Below are positions 32,134-35,787 of a DNA stretch of 35,787 bases, piece by piece. Below the pieces are notes generated by a model. The model was given only the letters and a program-made list of their open reading frames with translations. It had not been told where the DNA came from and ran no database searches. The DNA comes from Ignavibacteriales bacterium. Lineage in GTDB: Bacteria > Bacteroidota > Ignavibacteria > Ignavibacteriales > Melioribacteraceae. The stretch is taken from contig JAIOYW010000026.1 of NCBI GenBank assembly GCA_021740915.1, positions 1-35,787 of the forward strand, written 5' to 3'. A program made the translations under genes and the position numbers. The first letter of the stretch is position 1. Every line of letters begins with the position of its first letter.

Positions 32134-32415
32134 ATGAAATATTTTGATTGGAACGATGAAAAGAACGAAAACCTGAAAAAGGGAAGGAATCTCTCTTTTG
32201 AAAAAATTGTCAGTCAAATCGAGTCTGGATATTTACTTGATATAATTGAACAGCCAAATAAGGATAAATATAAGAATCAATTAATATATGTAGTTGAATA
32301 TGAATCTTACGCTTATTTAGTCCCATTCATTGAGGATGCAGAAAAAGTTTTTCTAAAGACTATTATTCCAAGCCGTAAAGCAACAAAAAAATACTTAAAT
32401 ACGGAGAAAAAATGA
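32134..32415 (+). CDS. BrnT-like (DUF497/RelE-fold) toxin
   Basis: A 93-aa toxin-like protein. KYFDWNDEKNENLKKGRNLSFE at the start is the BrnT/DUF497 opening (WxxxKNxxNxxKxxxSFE), and FLKTIIPSRKATKKY at the end is its conserved closing. The middle is more diverged than usual. It would act as a ribosome-dependent or free RNase. ATG 32134 is chosen, with GTG 32128 and TTG 32125 in frame. Toxin-first order with the ATGA overlap (32412-32415) fits the brnTA layout. Confidence 0.78.
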   Translation: MKYFDWNDEKNENLKKGRNLSFEKIVSQIESGYLLDIIEQPNKDKYKNQLIYVVEYESYAYLVPFIEDAEKVFLKTIIPSRKATKKYLNTEKK

Positions 32416-32684
32416 AATTAAACGAAGATGAAAAGGAAATATTAAAATCATATGAAAATGATGAATGGGTTTCAGTGAAAGACCTTGAAATGCAAAAAGC
32501 GAAATATGAGAGATATGCAAGGAATACCTCTACTAAAAACAAAAGGATTAATGTTCGTTTAACTGAAAGAGATTTAATTAATTTGAAGGCAAAATCACTG
32601 GAAGAAGGAATGCCCTATCAAACTTTAGTGGCAAGTATAATTCACAAATATGTTTCCGGCAAATTTAGGGAAGTAACAGAATAG
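32412..32684 (+). CDS. CopG/BrnA-like antitoxin
   Basis: A 90-aa antitoxin. The C-terminal half is a ribbon-helix-helix: KRINVRLTERDLINLKAKSLEEGMPYQTLVASIIHKYVSG, with the strand INVRL and the GxPYQTL turn typical of this family. The N-terminal half (LNEDEKEILKSYENDEW) would contact the toxin. It probably represses the promoter at 32065 by binding the dyad at 32116-32127. It is the last gene of the array; AGCTTAAC at 32683-32690 may be the opening box of a lost attC. Confidence 0.85.
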   Translation: MKLNEDEKEILKSYENDEWVSVKDLEMQKAKYERYARNTSTKNKRINVRLTERDLINLKAKSLEEGMPYQTLVASIIHKYVSGKFREVTE

Positions 32685-32793
32685 CTTAACCAACTTCCAG
32701 ACTTAAGAATATTTTTTGTGGGAAGCAAAATAAGTGCAATTGATTTATTCAAATGATCCAAATAATAGTTGACAATCAGGAGAGTTTACTACC

Positions 32794-33027
32794 ATGGTGC
32801 TTACCGGTTTCGAAAAACATCTCCATCAGTAAAAATCCGAAGCAGCTAAAACCGGAAAACAATTTTCCACACTAAAACTCCTCGAAAGATCATTAATAAA
32901 TCCAAAGCTGCATTCGGCAATTCAGCCTAATAAGAGGAACAAAAGAGATCGTACGGAGAATATTAATGCTTTTTTACGCACTTTTTGCGGAGTATGTTTT
33001 CTTCAGCATAAAAAAATGAGACAGTAA
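32794..33027 (+). pseudogene. Possible decayed ORF with a good ribosome site
   Basis: AGGAGAG nine bases before ATG 32794 leads into MVLTGFEKHLHQ and an in-frame TAA. The frame then stays open for 64 codons to 33027 (KSEAAKTGKQFSTLKLLERS...). It reads like a 77-residue gene with one nonsense codon, or a chance frame. No family is recognised. Confidence 0.3.
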
Positions 33028-33066
33028 AATAGTTTGTGTAAATAGAAATTAAGCGATCACAAAAAT

Positions 33067-33222
33067 TTAGTAAATCTTTACTTTAGTCACCGGCAATTGA
33101 CCTGATGTTGTATCATCCGCCGGCTATGTTTCATCCGGAGTAATTAATACAAAGCCCGCAATTGCAATATAATTTGCTTTACAATATTTCTATTCAGGTA
33201 AGGTAAGTTTAATCGGACCCTG
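33067..33222 (-). pseudogene. Possible decayed minus-strand ORF
   Basis: Read on the minus strand, one frame gives QGPIKLTLPE, stop, KYCKANYIAIAGFVLITPDET, stop, PADDTTSGQLPVTKVKIY, stop. The segments between stops look like a continuous protein. Two nonsense codons in 52 make it non-functional if it ever was a gene. Apart from this and the ORF at 32794, the 663 bases 32685-33347 hold nothing recognisable. Confidence 0.25.
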
Positions 33223-33347
33223 TTAAATTTATCAATTAAGTGCAGGATTAGTTTATCTTTCCAGTTATCACCTGAAATAAATTTTGAATCTGTATTCGAT
33301 TTTCAACATCACACTGTAAATAAATTTTTTCATCTAAGGAGATTAAA

Positions 33348-33698
33348 ATGCTCAGAACCAATCTGACACACGTACTTTCAACAAAAGATCACGCTGAATT
33401 ATTGGCAAATAACGAAAATGTAATGATATGCTGCGGAAGAATGGGACCGATGTGTATTCCGGTATATGAAGTTATGGAAGAACTTGAAAGTGAATATACA
33501 AACGTAAAATTTGCAGATATGGAATTTGATATTCCCGATGCTGCCATTATCCGCAATCTTCCTGAATGCCGCGGATTTGCCGGGCTGCCTTTTACAGTTT
33601 ATTATAAAAACGGCAAAGTAGTTAAGGCAACAAGCAGTATCCAGAATATGGATCAGGTAACATCTAACCTCGATACATATATTGTTAACGGTAAATAG
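33348..33698 (+). CDS. Thioredoxin-like protein with C-x6-C motif
   Basis: A 116-aa thioredoxin-fold protein. In place of WCGPC it has VMICCGRMGPMCIPVYEVMEEL, with C28-C29 and C36, so the active pair could be C29/C36 or involve C28. The cis-proline loop is present (AGLPFTVYYKNGK) and the downstream strands are normal. AAGGAG lies six bases before the ATG. Proteins of this CCGRMGPMC type sit next to trxB in a number of anaerobes (from memory), and here trxB follows 13 bases after the stop. It is presumably the electron acceptor of that reductase in the cytoplasm. Confidence 0.85.
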   Translation: MLRTNLTHVLSTKDHAELLANNENVMICCGRMGPMCIPVYEVMEELESEYTNVKFADMEFDIPDAAIIRNLPECRGFAGLPFTVYYKNGKVVKATSSIQNMDQVTSNLDTYIVNGK

Positions 33699-33711
33699 TT
33701 ACGGTATTAAA

Positions 33712-34668
33712 ATGTCCACACATTATGATGTAATAATTATCGGCGCAGGCGCTGCCGGCCTAACAGCAGGAATTTACCTTTCGCGCGCCAAACAGAAAAC
33801 GCTTATCCTCAATGAAGGCGCTGTCGGCGGACAGATGGTTCTCACTCACGAGATTGCAAATTATCCCGGGGTAGAATCTATAAGCGGATACGAGCTTGCA
33901 CGCAATATGAAAATGCAGGCGCAGAAATTCGGCTGCAAAATTAAAAGCGCACTCAGGGTAACTGATCTGCAGCTCGAGGGAGATGTTAAAACTGTGACCG
34001 TGAACGATAAGGATACTTTCACTTCAGATGCAGTAATTATTGCTACCGGCGGGCGCTCAAGGACACTTGGAGTGCCCGGTGAGGATGAATTCAAAGGCAG
34101 GGGAATTTCTTACTGTGCTACCTGCGACGGCGATTTTTTCCAGGATAAGGAAATTTTCGTTGTCGGCGGCGGAAATTCCGCTTTGGAGGAAGCCGTTTCG
34201 CTTACAAAGTATGCTTCAAAGGTGACTGTCGTCCATCAGTTCGATCATTTCCAGGCTCTTTCGCATTATGTTGAGGAAGCAAAAAGCAATCCGAAGATTT
34301 CTTTTATTATGGAATCAACGATCAGCAGGTTTGCCGGTGATGAAAAGCTTAGTAATGTCGATATCAAAAATCTTCGTACAGGTGAAGTTACAAATCACGA
34401 TATTGACGGGGTATTTATCTTCATCGGTTATGTGCCGAATACTTCTGCGATCAAAGGTAAAGTTGCTTTGAATAAATATGAAGAAATTATAGTTGACGCT
34501 AATATGGCAACGGATATCCCCGGTGTTTTTGCAGCGGGCGATTCAATAGCCAAGCGTTACAGACAGGTGACAACGGCGGTTGCAGATGGTACAATTGCTG
34601 CCTTAAGCGCTGCTGATTTCGTTAACGAACGAAAAAAATCGAAAGCGCACGAGCCTGAATTAGTTTAG
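33712..34668 (+). CDS. trxB: Thioredoxin reductase
   Basis: A 318-aa NADPH-dependent flavoprotein that reduces thioredoxin. ATG 33712 (MSTHYDVIIIGAGAAGLTAG) is chosen; the in-frame TTG 33682 overlaps the previous gene. The FAD-binding GAGAAG, the redox motif YCATCDGDFF (C-A-T-C), the NADPH motif VVGGGNSALEEA and the C-terminal FAD contact GVFAAGDSIAKRYRQVTTAVADG are all intact. It forms an operon with the preceding thioredoxin-like gene, its probable substrate. Confidence 0.96.
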   Translation: MSTHYDVIIIGAGAAGLTAGIYLSRAKQKTLILNEGAVGGQMVLTHEIANYPGVESISGYELARNMKMQAQKFGCKIKSALRVTDLQLEGDVKTVTVNDKDTFTSDAVIIATGGRSRTLGVPGEDEFKGRGISYCATCDGDFFQDKEIFVVGGGNSALEEAVSLTKYASKVTVVHQFDHFQALSHYVEEAKSNPKISFIMESTISRFAGDEKLSNVDIKNLRTGEVTNHDIDGVFIFIGYVPNTSAIKGKVALNKYEEIIVDANMATDIPGVFAAGDSIAKRYRQVTTAVADGTIAALSAADFVNERKKSKAHEPELV

Positions 34669-34684
34669 CCTCAAAATAAACGAA

Positions 34685-34721
34685 AGCCGGAGGGATTAGC
34701 CACCCCGCCGGCTTTTTTTTT
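34685..34721 (+). terminator. Terminator of the thioredoxin operon
   Basis: Stem AGCCGG/CCGGCT (34685-34690 and 34708-34713), with an inner GGG/CCC, is followed by nine Ts, 17 bases after the trxB stop. Confidence 0.85.
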
Positions 34722-34740
34722 ATCTGAAATATTACAAGGA

Positions 34741-35090
34741 GCGGTTGTTTCGATACGTCCCGTCGAGCGGAACTACTCAACAACCGGGTGATTTCGAATG
34801 GTGGCTGAGGATGGGCATGCGGGTTGTTTCGATACGTCCCGTTGAACGGAACTACTCAACAACCAAGTGATTTCGATTCGCTTCACAGGAAGAGCTACTC
34901 AACAACCGGGTGATTTCGAATGGTGGCTGAGTGATTGTCTCGGCGGTTGTTTCGATACGTTCCGTCGAGCGGAACTACTCAACAACCAAGTGATTTCGAT
35001 TCGCTTCACAGGAAGAGCTACTCAACAACCGGGTGATTTCGAATGGTGGCTGAGTGATCCGCTTCAGCGGATCGTATCGAAGCCACGTTG
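34741..35090. repeat. Interspersed repeat cluster, left of the GIY-YIG gene
   Basis: Three copies of a unit opening GGTTGTTTCGATACGT and closing ACTACTCAACAACC (ends GGTTGTT/AACAACC are inverted repeats) start near 34743, 34825 and 34953. They are joined by GGTGATTTCGAATGGTGGCTGA (three copies) and by a second unit, GTGATTTCGATTCGCTTC...GAGCTACTCAACAACC (two copies). The cluster ends in the palindrome GATCCGCTTCAGCGGATC at 35056-35073, two bases short of the GIY-YIG stop region. Translations over it are artefacts of the repeats. Confidence 0.85.
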
Positions 35091-35092
35091 AT

Positions 35093-35383
35093 TCACTGCC
35101 GGAAAATCTTCTTTGCCAGTTGCGGCAACAGTTCTGGTTCACCTTTTATCAATGCTTCTTTCTTTCTTCGGCTCCAGCCCTGCACCTGTTTTTCACGGTA
35201 AAAAGCATCATCAATTCTTGAATACTCCTCGTAATAAACTAACTTCACTGGTAAGCGTTTTCTAGTATGATTCGCCCCAAGCAAATTTTGATGCTCCCAA
35301 AGTCTTCGTTCGAGATTCTTTGTGCTTCCGGTATAAAAGCTTCCATCAGCACATTCAAGTATGTACATATAACCTTCACTCAT
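35093..35383 (-). CDS. GIY-YIG family endonuclease (UPF0213-like)
   Basis: A 96-aa single-domain GIY-YIG nuclease. ATG 35383 is preferred to the in-frame GTG 35434 because it puts MYILECADGSFYTGSTKNLERRL at the usual place. The two halves of the signature are MYI and FYTG, the catalytic Arg is in LERRLWEH (about R26-R27), and the Glu is in FYREKQVQGWSRRKKEAL (E64). It would nick or cleave DNA; stand-alone members have no firm role. It is embedded in the repeat family at 34741-35090 and 35649-35787, which may be functionally linked. Confidence 0.88.
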   Translation of the reverse strand: MSEGYMYILECADGSFYTGSTKNLERRLWEHQNLLGANHTRKRLPVKLVYYEEYSRIDDAFYREKQVQGWSRRKKEALIKGEPELLPQLAKKIFRQ

Positions 35384-35648
35384 AGGATACTTTATTTGAG
35401 TCTTGTGTGTATTTATTTTATAAAATGAAAACACTTTTTCATGTACTGAGTCCGCAAATTAATGTATCAATACTGATATTTCAACCGAAACGGGAAAAAT
35501 ATCCGGGATAGATCATACTTGGTCAATTACAGCTCACTGATCTGGTTTCGTTTACAATTAAACGCAGAAAATAGTGAATTTGCAGTGAGAAAAACTTTAA
35601 TGGAGCCCTATTTACATTTTCAACTCATTTGTCCAGGCATTTGGAATT

Positions 35649-35787
35649 GTTGTTTCGATACGTCCCGTCGAGCGGAACTACTCAACAACCGGGTTATCGA
35701 GCGGTGGCTGAGGATGGGCATGCGGGTTGTTTCGATACGTCCCGTCGAGCGGAACTACTCAACAACCGGGTTATCGAGCGGTGGCTG
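35649..35787. repeat. Interspersed repeat cluster, right of the GIY-YIG gene
   Basis: Two near-identical 70-76-base units (35649 and 35725), each opening (G)TTGTTTCGATACGTCCCG and closing AACTACTCAACAACCGGG, followed by TTATCGAGCGGTGGCTG. They continue past the window edge. The 265 bases between the GIY-YIG gene and this cluster hold no visible feature. Confidence 0.85.

Larger units (their letters stand above)
15088..32690 (+). mobile_element. Integron gene-cassette array without integrase (CALIN-like)
   Basis: About 14 cassettes lie in one orientation, separated by attC-like spacers. Each cassette opens with GTT plus 4-8 bases, and its own spacer opens with the reverse complement of those bases: GTTATGTTGCC (29580) against GGCAACATAAC (30252), GTTAGCTG (17041) against CAGCTAAC (18002), GTTAGCTG (18184) against CAGCTAAC (20870), and near matches for most others. 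The spacers share sub-blocks (GGCATTTG, CCAGCATTTC.ACCC, CCTGCC..GGCAGG, ..CAACGCCGTT). Two early boundaries, one late boundary and some long spacers are imprecise. No tyrosine integrase with an integron patch and no attI are visible, so the array is either a detached cluster or the distal part of a larger integron. Confidence 0.75.

Noticed and set aside
34867-35091. 74-codon plus-strand ORF with repeated peptide units
   Set aside because: The repeated peptide (SIRFTGRATQQPGDFEWWLSD) simply reflects the DNA repeats; no start signal.

Overview
The window looks like a chromosomal segment of an Ignavibacteria-type organism (Bacteroidota/Chlorobi group). Four large secreted proteins carry, or appear to begin, the type IX secretion (T9SS) architecture of that group: an N-terminal signal peptide and, in the three complete ones, a C-terminal block built around 'YPNPFNPST'. 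No rRNA or tRNA was recognised. The assignment rests on protein style, not on a phylogenetic marker.

Left flank (1-14458), ordinary and moderately GC-rich: the N-terminus of a secreted protein (minus strand, running off the edge), a membrane GT2 glycosyltransferase, a secreted M14 zinc carboxypeptidase, a secreted beta-helix protein, a RAYT-type transposase with a nearby REP-like hairpin, a vanX-like D-Ala-D-Ala dipeptidase translationally coupled to a secreted alpha-glucan debranching enzyme, a further large T9SS cargo protein, and a glutaredoxin-groES pair.

Middle (about 15088-32690), the unusual part. It reads as an array of about 14 integron gene cassettes with no integrase gene in the window (a CALIN-like cluster of attC sites). 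All cassette genes lie on the plus strand, each cassette holds one to three genes, and the spacers are attC-like: they open with an ...AAC box and close with a GTT... box. In most cassettes the first bases (GTTxxxx) are the reverse complement of the box that opens the cassette's own attC, as expected for an excised circle. Cargo: an exported Ntn-hydrolase (penicillin V acylase-like), an Mrr endonuclease, an 883-aa HEPN-STAND-TPR-cold-shock protein that looks like an undescribed defence NTPase, an FAD amine oxidase of foreign composition, Phd/ParE, VapBC, a pRiA4b ORF-3-like protein, a GNAT-like protein with a 54-aa partner, an unknown pair with a two-helix membrane protein, a lipoprotein alpha/beta hydrolase, MazEF, MntA-HepT, a BrnT/BrnA-like pair and a decayed cassette. 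An IS110-family element with a frameshifted transposase sits inside the attC behind the STAND gene.

Right flank (32700-35787): two possible decayed ORFs, then a thioredoxin-like protein with a C-x6-C motif next to trxB, a terminator, and a family of repeats (unit opening GGTTGTTTCGATACG) surrounding a small GIY-YIG endonuclease gene.

Taken together, the flanks encode extracellular polymer breakdown and thiol redox functions, while the array is an accessory store of defence, toxin-antitoxin and unknown genes. The five toxin-antitoxin modules probably stabilise it.
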